Positions 27,800-37,800 of a stretch of 64,000 nt of DNA are shown here, one piece after another; the first letter of the stretch is position 1; every line of letters begins with the position of its first letter. The notes under the pieces are model-generated. The model was not told the DNA's origin, ran no database searches, and saw only the letters and a program-made list of their open reading frames with translations. The stretch is from positions 1 to 64,000 of the forward strand of contig JAEUUP010000002.1 of the NCBI GenBank assembly GCA_016787525.1, written 5' to 3'. The translations under genes were made by a program, and so were the position numbers. This DNA comes from Saprospiraceae bacterium. Lineage in GTDB: Bacteria; Bacteroidota; Bacteroidia; Chitinophagales; Saprospiraceae.

Positions 27800-27841
27800 T
27801 TAAGTGAACAATAGTTTTTTTTAGTTGAGAAAAAAGGCAAT

Positions 27842-27910
27842 AGAGAGAGGTTTTAACTTTTTGCAAGTTCGGACTGCGCGCAAACTTGCAAAAAGTTAAA
27901 ACCTCTCTCT
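27842..27910. repeat. Long perfect hairpin element, copy 4
   Basis: Perfect 28-bp arms 27842-27869 and 27883-27910 with ends AGAGAGAGG / CCTCTCTCT, so a different end from copies 2, 3 and 5. A degenerate GCCGCC-type hairpin (CCGCCGTAGGCAGCG) follows on the right. The rest of 27800-28108 holds nothing else besides a motif copy at 28105. Confidence 0.75.
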
Positions 27911-28108
27911 AAAAATCCACTCCACCGCCGTAGGCAGCGTTATTTACGCTTGAAAACCTACCGAAGTATTGATTAACAATACCGAATAAACACATTCTAT
28001 GGCACACAGTAATACTTCACACAACCTGTTTGACTGTACCCATTCGATTGGGTCTGGATGAAATACAATTCAATTCAATGGTGATACCTATGACAAAAAG
28101 GATACCCC

Positions 28109-29611
28109 TCAGTATTTTTTAACCGATGCGTCATAAATCGGATTAGTAACAGGAAATTTTGCATGATTGTCTTTTAGCCATTTGTCTAATGCCTTCTTGT
28201 AGCGTTTAGCCATGGTTTTCTTACTATTTGCAAGATTATTTTTTTCGCCAACGTCATTTTTTATATCGTATAATTCAATGCTGTTATCTTCATAATTCAA
28301 AATCAGTTTATAGTCGCCCTTTATCATCGCTGACCCTGGTTTACCACCTTGATTGCTGTAATGCGGATAGTGCCAAAACAAGGTGCGTTGCTTGGTTTTT
28401 GAAGGATTTGCCATCAAATCAAGGATATTGCTGCCATCAATTGTTTTGTTCAGAACCGCCGAAGGGTTCATGGCTTTCTCAAAAGTGGGGAAAAAATCAA
28501 CCGTACTGAGGGGTATATCCGACACTTGACCTGCTTTTATATGGCTCGTCCAACGCACAATCGTCGGGACTTTGATGCCGCCTTCGTACAACCAGCCCTT
28601 GCCCGCCCGCAAAGCCCCGTTGACCGTCGGGCTGCCTTCGGCGGTACTCAAACCGCCATTATCGGACGTGAAAACGACAATGGTGTTCTCGTCTAAACCC
28701 AAATCAGAGAGTTTTTGGAGAATACGTCCTACGTTTTCATCCATGTTTTCAATCATCGCCGCATACACTGCATGGTCTTGGACGGTGCGTTGTCGCCAAC
28801 CTTTTTCGGGTTTCATCCACGCCTCGTCTTTTCGGAAACGCACACTATCGGGAATGGCTAAGGCTTTTTGCTTGGCTTGATATTTTTTGATTAAATTAGC
28901 AGGAGCTTGCAACGGATTGTGAACCGCATACAAGCTGTACATCAAAAAGAAGGGTTCGTTTTGGTTTTTATCCAAAAAATTAAGGCATTCGGTTGCCAAA
29001 CGGTCGGTCAAGTACTCGCCTTTAGGTCCATCTTTTAGGCGAATATTATTGTAAGGTGTGAAAAAACCACCCGTTGAGTCATTTTTATAACTTTTAGGCG
29101 CACCCAACCCCGTACCACCCAAATTGGTTTGAAAACCTTGCGCTTCGGGAAAGTATTTTTCGTCATCGCCCAAATGCCATTTGCCCGCAAAAAAGGTTTT
29201 GTACTGATTTTTCAAAGCAACTTCGGCAATGGTTTCTTCTTCCAACGGCAGAAAATATTGGAACGGTTGAGAAATCAGTTTTTCATAAGGTTTGGCACCG
29301 CCTTCGGCTTGTCGCCCTTTTATCCAGTCCGTCACATCGGTTTTGATGGGATATTTGCCCGTCATCAAGCTCGCACGGGTCGGGCTGCACACAGGACACG
29401 CCGCATAACCGTTGGTAAAACGCACGCCTTGTTGTGCCAATTTGTCCAAATTAGGTGTTTCGTAAAACGTGCTGCCGTAGCACGTCAAATCCGCCCACCC
29501 CAAATCATCGGCGAGTATGAAGACGATATTGGGGCGTTTTTTGGATGTTTTTTGAGCAAAAACAGGCTGTATAGCCCATAAAAAGAGTAAAAAGGGTAAG
29601 TAGTTTTTCAT
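28109..29611 (-). CDS. Secreted sulfatase (formylglycine type)
   Basis: A 500-residue protein starting at 29611 (MKNYLPFLLFLWAIQPVFAQ, signal peptide). Cys75 in CSPTR (75-79) is the residue converted to formylglycine by a maturase. RPNIVFILADDLGW supplies metal-binding Asp residues, and GKWHLG and VFTSDNGG are further family motifs. It hydrolyses sulfate esters from a polysaccharide or oligosaccharide; substrate unknown. Last gene of a four-gene run with the GH16, GH2 and esterase. The stop codon is supplied by a motif copy (TAC TGA at the 3' end, 28105-28114), and another copy lies at 28504 (IPLSTV). A further copy sits just before the start (29634). Confidence 0.9.
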   Translation of the reverse strand: MKNYLPFLLFLWAIQPVFAQKTSKKRPNIVFILADDLGWADLTCYGSTFYETPNLDKLAQQGVRFTNGYAACPVCSPTRASLMTGKYPIKTDVTDWIKGRQAEGGAKPYEKLISQPFQYFLPLEEETIAEVALKNQYKTFFAGKWHLGDDEKYFPEAQGFQTNLGGTGLGAPKSYKNDSTGGFFTPYNNIRLKDGPKGEYLTDRLATECLNFLDKNQNEPFFLMYSLYAVHNPLQAPANLIKKYQAKQKALAIPDSVRFRKDEAWMKPEKGWRQRTVQDHAVYAAMIENMDENVGRILQKLSDLGLDENTIVVFTSDNGGLSTAEGSPTVNGALRAGKGWLYEGGIKVPTIVRWTSHIKAGQVSDIPLSTVDFFPTFEKAMNPSAVLNKTIDGSNILDLMANPSKTKQRTLFWHYPHYSNQGGKPGSAMIKGDYKLILNYEDNSIELYDIKNDVGEKNNLANSKKTMAKRYKKALDKWLKDNHAKFPVTNPIYDASVKKY

Positions 29612-29680
29612 TTTTCTTATGAATTTTAAAAAATACTGAGGGGGGGTATTTTGCATAAAAATCCTCTTAAAAATCACATT

Positions 29681-30589
29681 TTACTTGCTTTTATACACCC
29701 GCATATAATCTATATACGCCTCATCGCGCTTGCCACTTTTGAGCAACTGATTTTTCCGAACATCGCCAACGACCCAGTCGTTGACACCCCAACAACTGCC
29801 TGTAAAAAGGATGTAATGCGGCGTGTGCGGTATCAAATTCGATGTTGACATCGTGCGAACCAAATTGCCATCGTAATAAAATTTGAGAAAATTCGGTGTC
29901 CACTCAAAGCCAAAAATATGATATTCGACGGTATGCAAATCAGGTGTTTTGATATTCGTTCCATTCGATTTGTGGTAAGGAGCGGCATAACCGTCCCAAT
30001 GCAAGCCATTGGAATACGTAGTCAGTTTGTTGCCTTCGACAATATCTATTTCAGCACCATCATTGGCAGTACCGTCTTTTGTGCCTGCATTACTCATCGG
30101 ACCATCTGCTACGGGCATCATCCAAAAAGCCGTTTGATAGCCATCGGGTTTAACAAGATGAATACGGCATTCAAGATAGCCATAAGTCGTCGAAAATTTG
30201 TTTTTAGAGTTTATTCTACCCGCCGAATAAGCCGAATCGTGTTGCGTTGTTTTTTCATAATAGAGATACGCCTTACCGTCTTTTTCTGCCACTTGGGCAT
30301 TACTTGAATACACTGTAATATCTTCTCGAACTCTTGAAGAGGTTTCGATTGTCCACTTCGACGGATTGAGCTGATTGTCATTAAACTCATCTGAAAAAAC
30401 GAGTTCCCAGTTCTTCTTTGTTTGCATCAATGAATCGCCCAATAAATAAGGTGCGGCATCTTTGGGGGTTTGGGCATCTACAAAATCAATCGTTTTTGGA
30501 GCTGTTTGGGTTGGTAAAACTTGCTCTGTTTTACAGCCCGATGCTGATGAAAACAGCATTAAGAATAAGAAAATCACATTATTTTTCAT
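29681..30589 (-). CDS. GH16 glycoside hydrolase, lipoprotein
   Basis: A 302-residue enzyme. The lipobox (SSASGC, Cys19) predicts anchoring to a membrane by lipid. The GH16 active site GAEIDIVEG gives nucleophile Glu180, helper Asp182 and acid/base Glu185. WELVFSDEFN and FGFEWTPNFLKFYYDG are family landmarks. GH16 covers beta-1,3-glucanases, agarases, porphyranases and carrageenases; the sequence alone does not settle it. The GH81 and GH128 neighbours favour a beta-1,3-glucan, and the sulfatases favour a sulfated galactan. Motif copies flank it on both sides (29634, 30615). Confidence 0.9.
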   Translation of the reverse strand: MKNNVIFLFLMLFSSASGCKTEQVLPTQTAPKTIDFVDAQTPKDAAPYLLGDSLMQTKKNWELVFSDEFNDNQLNPSKWTIETSSRVREDITVYSSNAQVAEKDGKAYLYYEKTTQHDSAYSAGRINSKNKFSTTYGYLECRIHLVKPDGYQTAFWMMPVADGPMSNAGTKDGTANDGAEIDIVEGNKLTTYSNGLHWDGYAAPYHKSNGTNIKTPDLHTVEYHIFGFEWTPNFLKFYYDGNLVRTMSTSNLIPHTPHYILFTGSCWGVNDWVVGDVRKNQLLKSGKRDEAYIDYMRVYKSK

Positions 30590-30634
30590 CTTTTTTCTTT
30601 TTTAGATTAAAAAATACTGAGGGGGGGCTTCGAC

Positions 30635-33079
30635 CTATTTTCCCACCACAATTTTGATTTTTTTCGGTGCTAACAAGCCACCCGAAACCGTCAAATTTAA
30701 CTCGCCAACGGTTCTACCCGACTCAATCACCGCCACCATTTTACCATTAAAAACCGACATATAACTCGACACAAAAGGCGTTTGGTCAATCGGATTACCG
30801 TTACACAATGCCTTTAAACGCCCTGCACCTGCTACATCGAAAAACAAAAAATTAGCTGCTTTTGGGCATAAATTGCCTTGTTTATCCAGTATTTCGACGG
30901 TTACGAACGTCAAATCTTTGCCATCGGCTTTGAGGCTGTCTCTATCGGCAGTCAATCGAATCGTGTGCGGTTCGCCTGCGGTTTTGATGATTTTTTCGGC
31001 TACGGCTTTGCCGTTTGCATCATAAGCCACCACTTTTATTTCACCCGCTTGATAGACCACATCTTTCCACATCAACCGATAGCGGCTGTATTTGTCCGTT
31101 TTCTCTTTTTGCTTAATGCCCATGCTTTTGCCATTCACAAAAAGCTCGGCTTTGGGGTAATTCGTATAGCAAAAAACAGGCACATTTTGCCCTACGCGGT
31201 CTGCCCAATTCCAATGCGGCAAGACGTGCAATACGGGTTTGTCGCTCCATTTGCTTTGGTACAAATAATAGCGGTCTTTGGGCAAACCCGCCAAATCAAC
31301 AATCCCAAAATAAGAGCTTTTTGCAGGTGTGCCTTCATTATAAGGCGTGGGTTCGCCGAGATAGTCAAAACCCGTCCAGACAAACTCGCCCGAAATGAAT
31401 TCTAAATCGTCTTGTTGCTCAAATTCGGTGTCGGGGGTCGTTGCCCACGACGCACAATCGAGGTCATAACTCGATATTTGATAATCACTGTACCAAGGCT
31501 TTTTGGTTTCGACAACTGGGAATTTGTACTCGCCGCGCGTGCTGACCGTCGAAGCAGTTTCGCTGCCGTAGATGGTAAAAGTGGGATTTTCTTTACGTTT
31601 TTTGACGTAATCAAGGGGTTTGTAGTTGAACCCAACCAAGTCAATCTCAGCCGCCAAACCGTTTTTAATCGCCGCATTGTGGTTGTTAAAACCCGCCGTA
31701 ACAGGGCGCGTGGAGTCCAATTTATGGCAAATTTGGGTCAGCATACGCGCTATGTCTTTGCCCGAAGCCATGCCTTGTTCACGGATTTCATTGCCGATAC
31801 TCCACATAATGACTGAGGGGTGGTTGCGGTCGCGTTGAATCATATTAGTCAAGTCTTTTTCTGCCCAAGCATCGAAAAACTCGCCGTAACCATTGGCATT
31901 TTTACCGTTTTTCCATTCGTCAAACGCTTCTACTTGTACCATCAAACCGAGACTGTCGCAAATATCGAGCAACTCAACAGACGGCGGATTGTGCGCTGTG
32001 CGAATGGCATTGCAACCCATTTCTTTGAGCATCACCATTTGCCGTTCGGTGGCGCGATAATTGACTGCCGCGCCAATCGGACCCAAATCGTGGTGCATAC
32101 ACACGCCTTTGAATTTTACATTTTTACCATTTAGGAAAAAACCTTTGTCGCGGTCGAAACGAATGGTGCGGAAACCGAACTTGGAGGTGTATTCGTCCAC
32201 TTGGGTCTTGCCAACAAACAATTTTGAAACGGCTGTGTAGCGTGTCGGCGTTTCGACGCTCCAATACTGAGGGGTATTGATTTTGAGATTTTGGTCAAAA
32301 ATCAACCTTTTTTCGCCTTTTTTTTCAGAAGAAACCGACCCAACTTTTTTGCCCGACGCATCAAAAATGTCTGTTGTGAGCTTCAATACTGAGGGGGGGA
32401 TTTCTGCGGCATCAATCGTAGTTTTGATATTGACTTCGCCTATTTTTTCTGAAATGGTCGGCGTAGTGATATGCGTTCCCCACTGAGTAATGCGTGCAGC
32501 GGCAGTTTTCACCAAACGCACATTGCGGTAAATCCCCGCCCCCGGATACCAACGTGAGGACTCTGTTTTATTTTCTAAGCGCACGGACACCGTATTTTTG
32601 GTGTCTAATCGCAAAAATTGGGTGATTTCAAACGAAAACGAACTATAACCATAGGGCCACTCGCCCACGAATTGACCATTGACATACACTTTTGAGCGGC
32701 TCATCGCGCCGTCAAACTCAATAAAAATCCGCTTACCTGCATCGTCTTTTGAAACAGGCAACTCCCTGCGATACCAACCAATACCAAAGCAAGGCAATGC
32801 CCCCGTACGACCTGTTCTTAATCTGGCGGTTTTTTCGCCATCTTCTACCACTTGTACCGACTGTTTGTCAATATTCATGTCAAAATTGCCCGAAATCGCC
32901 CAATCATGCGGCACATTGACTTGTTGCCAAGTCGCGTCGTCGAGTTGATTGAGGGTCGTCGCATGGATGTCATGATTGACAAAACGCCAATTGGTGTCCA
33001 ATAGATGAACTGTTCGTACTTGAGCATTTGCCTGAAAGCCCAAAAAATATATGAAAAGAATTTTTACATTTTTAAGCAT
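30635..33079 (-). CDS. GH2 family glycoside hydrolase (beta-galactosidase type)
   Basis: An 814-residue protein starting at 33079 (MLKNVKILFIYFLGFQANAQ), preceded by the strong ribosome-binding sequence AAAAGGAG; the longer frame would overlap the upstream gene. The jelly-roll, Ig and TIM-barrel domains of GH2 are all there: HDWAISGNFD, KGVCMHHDLGPIGAA, RTAHNPPS, MWSIGNEIREQ (acid/base Glu) and YGSETAST (nucleophile Glu). It ends with Ig-like domains typical of Bacteroidota exo-beta-galactosidases. Periplasmic. Motif copies 32265 and 32387 lie between barrel domains. The near-copy at 31811 encodes the conserved NHPSVIMWS and stops one synonymous base short of the full motif. Confidence 0.9.
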   Translation of the reverse strand: MLKNVKILFIYFLGFQANAQVRTVHLLDTNWRFVNHDIHATTLNQLDDATWQQVNVPHDWAISGNFDMNIDKQSVQVVEDGEKTARLRTGRTGALPCFGIGWYRRELPVSKDDAGKRIFIEFDGAMSRSKVYVNGQFVGEWPYGYSSFSFEITQFLRLDTKNTVSVRLENKTESSRWYPGAGIYRNVRLVKTAAARITQWGTHITTPTISEKIGEVNIKTTIDAAEIPPSVLKLTTDIFDASGKKVGSVSSEKKGEKRLIFDQNLKINTPQYWSVETPTRYTAVSKLFVGKTQVDEYTSKFGFRTIRFDRDKGFFLNGKNVKFKGVCMHHDLGPIGAAVNYRATERQMVMLKEMGCNAIRTAHNPPSVELLDICDSLGLMVQVEAFDEWKNGKNANGYGEFFDAWAEKDLTNMIQRDRNHPSVIMWSIGNEIREQGMASGKDIARMLTQICHKLDSTRPVTAGFNNHNAAIKNGLAAEIDLVGFNYKPLDYVKKRKENPTFTIYGSETASTVSTRGEYKFPVVETKKPWYSDYQISSYDLDCASWATTPDTEFEQQDDLEFISGEFVWTGFDYLGEPTPYNEGTPAKSSYFGIVDLAGLPKDRYYLYQSKWSDKPVLHVLPHWNWADRVGQNVPVFCYTNYPKAELFVNGKSMGIKQKEKTDKYSRYRLMWKDVVYQAGEIKVVAYDANGKAVAEKIIKTAGEPHTIRLTADRDSLKADGKDLTFVTVEILDKQGNLCPKAANFLFFDVAGAGRLKALCNGNPIDQTPFVSSYMSVFNGKMVAVIESGRTVGELNLTVSGGLLAPKKIKIVVGK

Positions 33080-33104
33080 ATTTCTCCTTTTAAATCTGTT
33101 AAGT

Positions 33105-34535
33105 TTATTTCTCCCGCGCCCAATCATCTGTCCGAAAAGACGATACAGGCAGCCCATTCGTACCAAATAATTCACCCACGATGAAGTTTTTGAAGGCATA
33201 ACGCACGGCGACAGGTTGTGGCACCGCATCTGATTTTACGATAATACCATCTCGAATAATCGTCGCTTGGGCAGGGTGAAACACCTTGTCTGCACCTGCT
33301 ATTTCAAAAAGTGTGAGTTCCTTTCCATAAGAAGTCAAACCCAGAGGCGCATTCTCAAAAGTGAGCATAGCCGTGTCATTTTTGACAGTCATTGCCTTAA
33401 AAACAGGGCTAAATGGGCTTAAACCTTTGATATTGTAGGTTTGCGACAGTGCCAAATATGCCAAGCGTTTGCCTGCGGCTTCTTTGTTGGCGGGGTGAAT
33501 ATTGTTTTGTTCGCCTGCATCTAACACACACGCCATACCGACATTGGGCAAAACCGAAGCTGCTTTGAGTTGAGCTTCGCGCAAAAAACCGCCGTTGGGC
33601 AAGACTTCATTCTTGCCATGTGGTGCCACTTGGACATAATAAAAAGGAAAATCGCCTTGTTCCCATTTGTTGCGCCAGCCTTGTATCATGGCGGGGAGCA
33701 GGCGTTGATAGGCTTCGGGTTCCCATTTATTGGATTCGCCTTGATACCAAATTGCTCCGCGAATACCGTAGCCGACCATCGGATGTATCATGGCATTGAA
33801 CAAAGTCGTTGGGACTTTGGGCGGATTTTTTGGGAAAGCCGTGTCGCGTTTGATGGTTTTGTAAAACTCAAATTCTTGGCAAGCCTCGTCGTTCATCCAA
33901 GGTTGTATCATCGTGCCGCCCCAACTTGACGCAATCAATCCAATAGGCACATTGAGGTTTTTTTGCAAAAAACGCCCAAAAAAATAAGCCGTTGCGCTGA
34001 AATTCGGCGTGGTTTCGGGATTGCAGGCTTCCCATTTACCTTTAAAATCTTCGCGTGGCGTGATACTCGCACTCATGCCGACATTAAAAATGCGGATATT
34101 CGGGTTTGTAGATTCCAATACTGCGTCCAAAGCCCCCAAAACAGGTTGATTGTGGTAGCCTTTCATCGGCATTTGCATATTCGACTGCCCCGAACAGACC
34201 CAGACTTCACCAATCAAGACGTTTTCAAGTGTCAGGGTTTTGCCATCGCTGATTGTTATGTTGTAAGAATTATTGCCTGCTTTTGGGGTGGAAATTTTGA
34301 GTTTCCATCGCCCTTCGTCCGAGGCTTTGGTCGTATAGGTTTTGTTATTCCATGACGTGATGATTTCAACAGAGGCATTTTTGTCGGCTGTTCCCCACAT
34401 TGGCACATCGGTTTGTTGTTGCAAAACCATGTTGCTGCCAAAAATAGCGGGCAGTTTGATGTGGGCAAAAAGCGGAAATAGGGTGAAACAAGCAGCACAT
34501 AAGGTGCTGAATAGGCGTAGGCTGTTTTTATTCAT
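33105..34535 (-). CDS. Sialate O-acetylesterase-like SGNH hydrolase
   Basis: A 476-residue secreted esterase. Signal peptide 1-24. LPAIFGSNMVLQQ and GEVWVCSGQSNMQMPM (Ser115 nucleophile) are characteristic of the family called sialate O-acetylesterase; in polysaccharide loci these usually remove acetyl groups from glycans. IWYQGESN is the second block. First gene of the minus-strand run to GH2, GH16 and sulfatase, 25 bases before the GH2 start. A motif copy lies 37 bases before the start (34572). Confidence 0.88.
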   Translation of the reverse strand: MNKNSLRLFSTLCAACFTLFPLFAHIKLPAIFGSNMVLQQQTDVPMWGTADKNASVEIITSWNNKTYTTKASDEGRWKLKISTPKAGNNSYNITISDGKTLTLENVLIGEVWVCSGQSNMQMPMKGYHNQPVLGALDAVLESTNPNIRIFNVGMSASITPREDFKGKWEACNPETTPNFSATAYFFGRFLQKNLNVPIGLIASSWGGTMIQPWMNDEACQEFEFYKTIKRDTAFPKNPPKVPTTLFNAMIHPMVGYGIRGAIWYQGESNKWEPEAYQRLLPAMIQGWRNKWEQGDFPFYYVQVAPHGKNEVLPNGGFLREAQLKAASVLPNVGMACVLDAGEQNNIHPANKEAAGKRLAYLALSQTYNIKGLSPFSPVFKAMTVKNDTAMLTFENAPLGLTSYGKELTLFEIAGADKVFHPAQATIIRDGIIVKSDAVPQPVAVRYAFKNFIVGELFGTNGLPVSSFRTDDWAREK

Positions 34536-34878
34536 TGTTGTTGTTTATTAGAAAATATGTGGGGATTTTACCCCCTCAGTATTTTGCTTTTACAGAAGGA
34601 AGTCAAAGTAAAAGGTCTTAAACCCTTAGTTGAAGTGAAAAAAGTAGTAAGCGAGCGTTTATACTGAGGGGGGTAGTGATAAGTGTGAATTGTTAAAAAG
34701 CCGTTTGGTTTGATTGTTTTATATCCCTTTTTCTCCATTGCCATCCGTTAATGTGGGTTTTATTCCAGTTTTTAAAGGGTGTCTTAGTTTTGTCCAATAC
34801 CAAAACAAGGGTTGCTATTGAATATCTGCCATCTTTATCAAAAAATTCAATTAGCTTCTTGTTGATTAAAAGTCAAAA
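34536..34878. other. Divergent intergenic region with two motif copies
   Basis: It separates the esterase operon (-) from GH81 (+). It holds motif copies in opposite orientations (34572-34581 and 34662-34671, 80 bases apart) and a -7 box TAGTTTTG at 34785-34792 for the plus-strand gene. Confidence 0.6.
34785..34792 (+). promoter_or_regulatory. -7 promoter box (TAGTTTTG) before GH81
   Basis: Matches TAnnTTTG, 87 bases before the GH81 start; no clear -33 element. Confidence 0.35.
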
Positions 34879-37800
34879 ATGAAAAAAATCCACCAACTAT
34901 TGTCTCTATGTCTGATAGCGTTGCCATTCGTTTTGGTAGCCCAAATTGTACCTGTTGGAAGCGGCAGCTACACAACGCAGTTGCCACCAGCTGACGCGGC
35001 TGGACGTAATAAAAATCCATCTGGAACCCCGCGTTTGTCGGGCATTGCTGCCTCAAAACCCGTTCCCACGAGCGATTGGTGGACGGGCTTACTGACTTAC
35101 GATGGCGCCAATTTGTACAACTATCCATTGTCCATGCGCGGCAACAACAATGGTTTGGTGGTCAGTTACACATTTTTGGGCAATGGCGTGAATGATACGC
35201 GGCAGCCAATGAGTGCCGAACAGCCTTTGTTGGTAGGCGTTTCGGGTTTGAGCAATACGTTTCCAACGGTTTCCGATTATTCGGATTGGACGGTAACGGC
35301 CGCTTGGAACAGTGGTGGACGCTCTTTTAGTGCCACTATGGGCATGGGTATGCCTTTCGTTTATTGTACAAAAGGCAGTGCTGACACTGCTTCTGTTACG
35401 ATTAATAGCGGCACAGTGTTGGTTCAGAATGAAATGATTTTGGTAACAAACGCCATCAGTGGTGCCAATTTTGCCGTTTACGCGCCGGTAGGCTCTACTT
35501 GGACAAAATCAGGTTCCGTCTATACTTCCACACTCAACAATAAAAACTACTTTTCGGTAGCAATGCTGCCACAAGGTGTTGCCGCTGCCACTGCTGCCAA
35601 CGATTTTAAGGAATATGCCTACGTTTTTCCCACAAATACGACCGTTAGTTGGACTTATGATAACGCAACTTCCGTCGTAAAAACAACTTTTACCGTTACA
35701 CCAGACCGAAAAGAAGGGACGGGAACTAATGTTTTATTGGGTTTGCTGCCGCATCAATGGGCGCATTTAGGCGCTGCGTCAGGTCAGCCCGGGGCTTATT
35801 CTTACAGAACATCTCGCGGTACGATGAAAATGTTGGCAGCCAATACTTTTGTGGTCGAAAATAAATTCAAAGGCATTTTGTCCACGCTGCCGAACACGGG
35901 TAAGTACAGTGAAAATTTTGATTTGAGCGCTCTGAATAGGAAAGTTGACTTGTTGAAAGGAACGAGTCTTGACCTTTGGACCGACTCCTACAACGAAGGT
36001 TTGGCCATGAACCGTTTGATACAAGTGGCACGCATCGCCGACCAAATAAAAAACACCGAGGCGCGTGACAAAATAATCAATACTGTAAAAGTGCGGCTGG
36101 AAAATTGGTTCAAGGCTACGCCCAGCGAAAATGCCTTTGTATTCATGTACAATAGTTTGTGGACGACCTTAATCGGGTATCCTGCGGGGCATTCTGCCGA
36201 TGCAAACTTAAACGACCATCACTTTCACTATGGTTACTTCATCAATGCAGCGACTGCCGTAGAGCAGTTTCAACCCGGGTGGGCGGCTCAATGGGGCGGT
36301 ATGGTGAATTTACTCATAAAAGATGCGGCCAACTGGGAGAAATCAGACGCTCAATTCCCTTTTCTCAGACATTTTAACCCTTATGCGGGTCATAGTTTTG
36401 CCACGGGTCTGTTGAACAACGAACCCCACGGCAACAATCAAGAATCGTCTTCGGAGGCCATGAATTTTAACGCGGCGCTAATCAATTGGGGACAATTGAC
36501 TGGCAATACGGCGATTCGGGACTTGGGCATTTATCTTTATACAACCGAACAAACTGGCATTGAAGAATATTGGCTTGACATGCAAAGGCGCAATTTTTCG
36601 CCCAATTACGGACATAAACTCTGTTCGCGCGTGTGGGGCAATGGCGTTGATGCTGCCACTTTTTGGACGGCTGACATTGCCGCTACTTACGGCATCGAGT
36701 TGTTTCCCATGACGGGTGCTTCGCTTTATTTGGGGCATCACCAAACTTACGCGACGGCACTTTGGAACGAAATGAAAACCAGAACGACCATCTTAACGCC
36801 ACCAACGCTCAATCCTAATCTTTGGTCGGATATTTATTGGTCTTTTCTGGCCTTAACCGACCCAAAATCGGCGGTGAATCTCTACGATGCTTATCCCAAT
36901 TATCCAGTAAAATTCGGCTGCTCTGATGCGCACACGTATCATTGGTTGCACGGATTGAATGGTGCGGGAATCATTGACACAACCATCACTGCGAATCATC
37001 CAATGGCGGTTGTTTTCAACAAAGCAGGCGATAAAACCTACGTCGCGCACAATTACGGCTCTAGTGCCGTCACGGTTACGTATTCAGACGGCTTCACGAT
37101 GAATGTTCCTGCGCGAACTTTAAAAACGAGCAAAGACGTGGCTGTTTCGGGAAAGCTCACAGCTTCGGCGACGCAAGTGGCGACCAACGGCAGCGTCAAT
37201 CTTTCGCTTAGTACAACGGGTACAGGTATCACAAAAGTTGAATTTTACGACGGCAATACTTTGGTCGCAACGACTATGACAACCCCATATTCGGCGGTCG
37301 TGACCAATTTGACGGCTAAGGTTCACGATTTTTACGCTAAAATCTACGTCGGAACCAACTTTGAATTATCAAATATCGTGTCGGTAATCAGTGGTGAGCA
37401 AAAAGCGTATAACAATGCCATCATTTCCATTCCATCACAAACGCTCGAAGCCGGAAATTATGATTATTACGAAGGCGGTATCGGGCAAAATATTGCTTAT
37501 TTCGACGCTTCAACAACCAACGAGGCGGGCGCATTCCGCGCACCCGAATATGTGGATGCGGGGCCTACGGCGAATGAAGGGAATACGGTTGGTTGGATAG
37601 ACAATGGCGAATGGCTGGAATACACCGTGAACGTTGCTCAAGCAGGCACGTATGACCTTTCCATAAGATACGCATCGGGAAACACTGCGGGTGGCGGACC
37701 ATTCCGAATTGAGGTTGACGGAAACACCGTATCGGGCAACATTACGGTCGGCTCTACGGGCAACTGGAATACGTGGGCTTCAAAAGCGGTAACGGGGGTG

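Noticed and set aside
31811-31821. GACTGAGGGGTGG in GH2 as a motif copy
   Set aside because: It encodes the conserved NHPSVIMWS of GH2 and differs by one synonymous base; the protein motif explains it.
33080-33229. Upstream start for the GH2 gene
   Set aside because: It overlaps the end of the esterase gene; the ATG at 33079 has a strong ribosome-binding site and starts a signal peptide.
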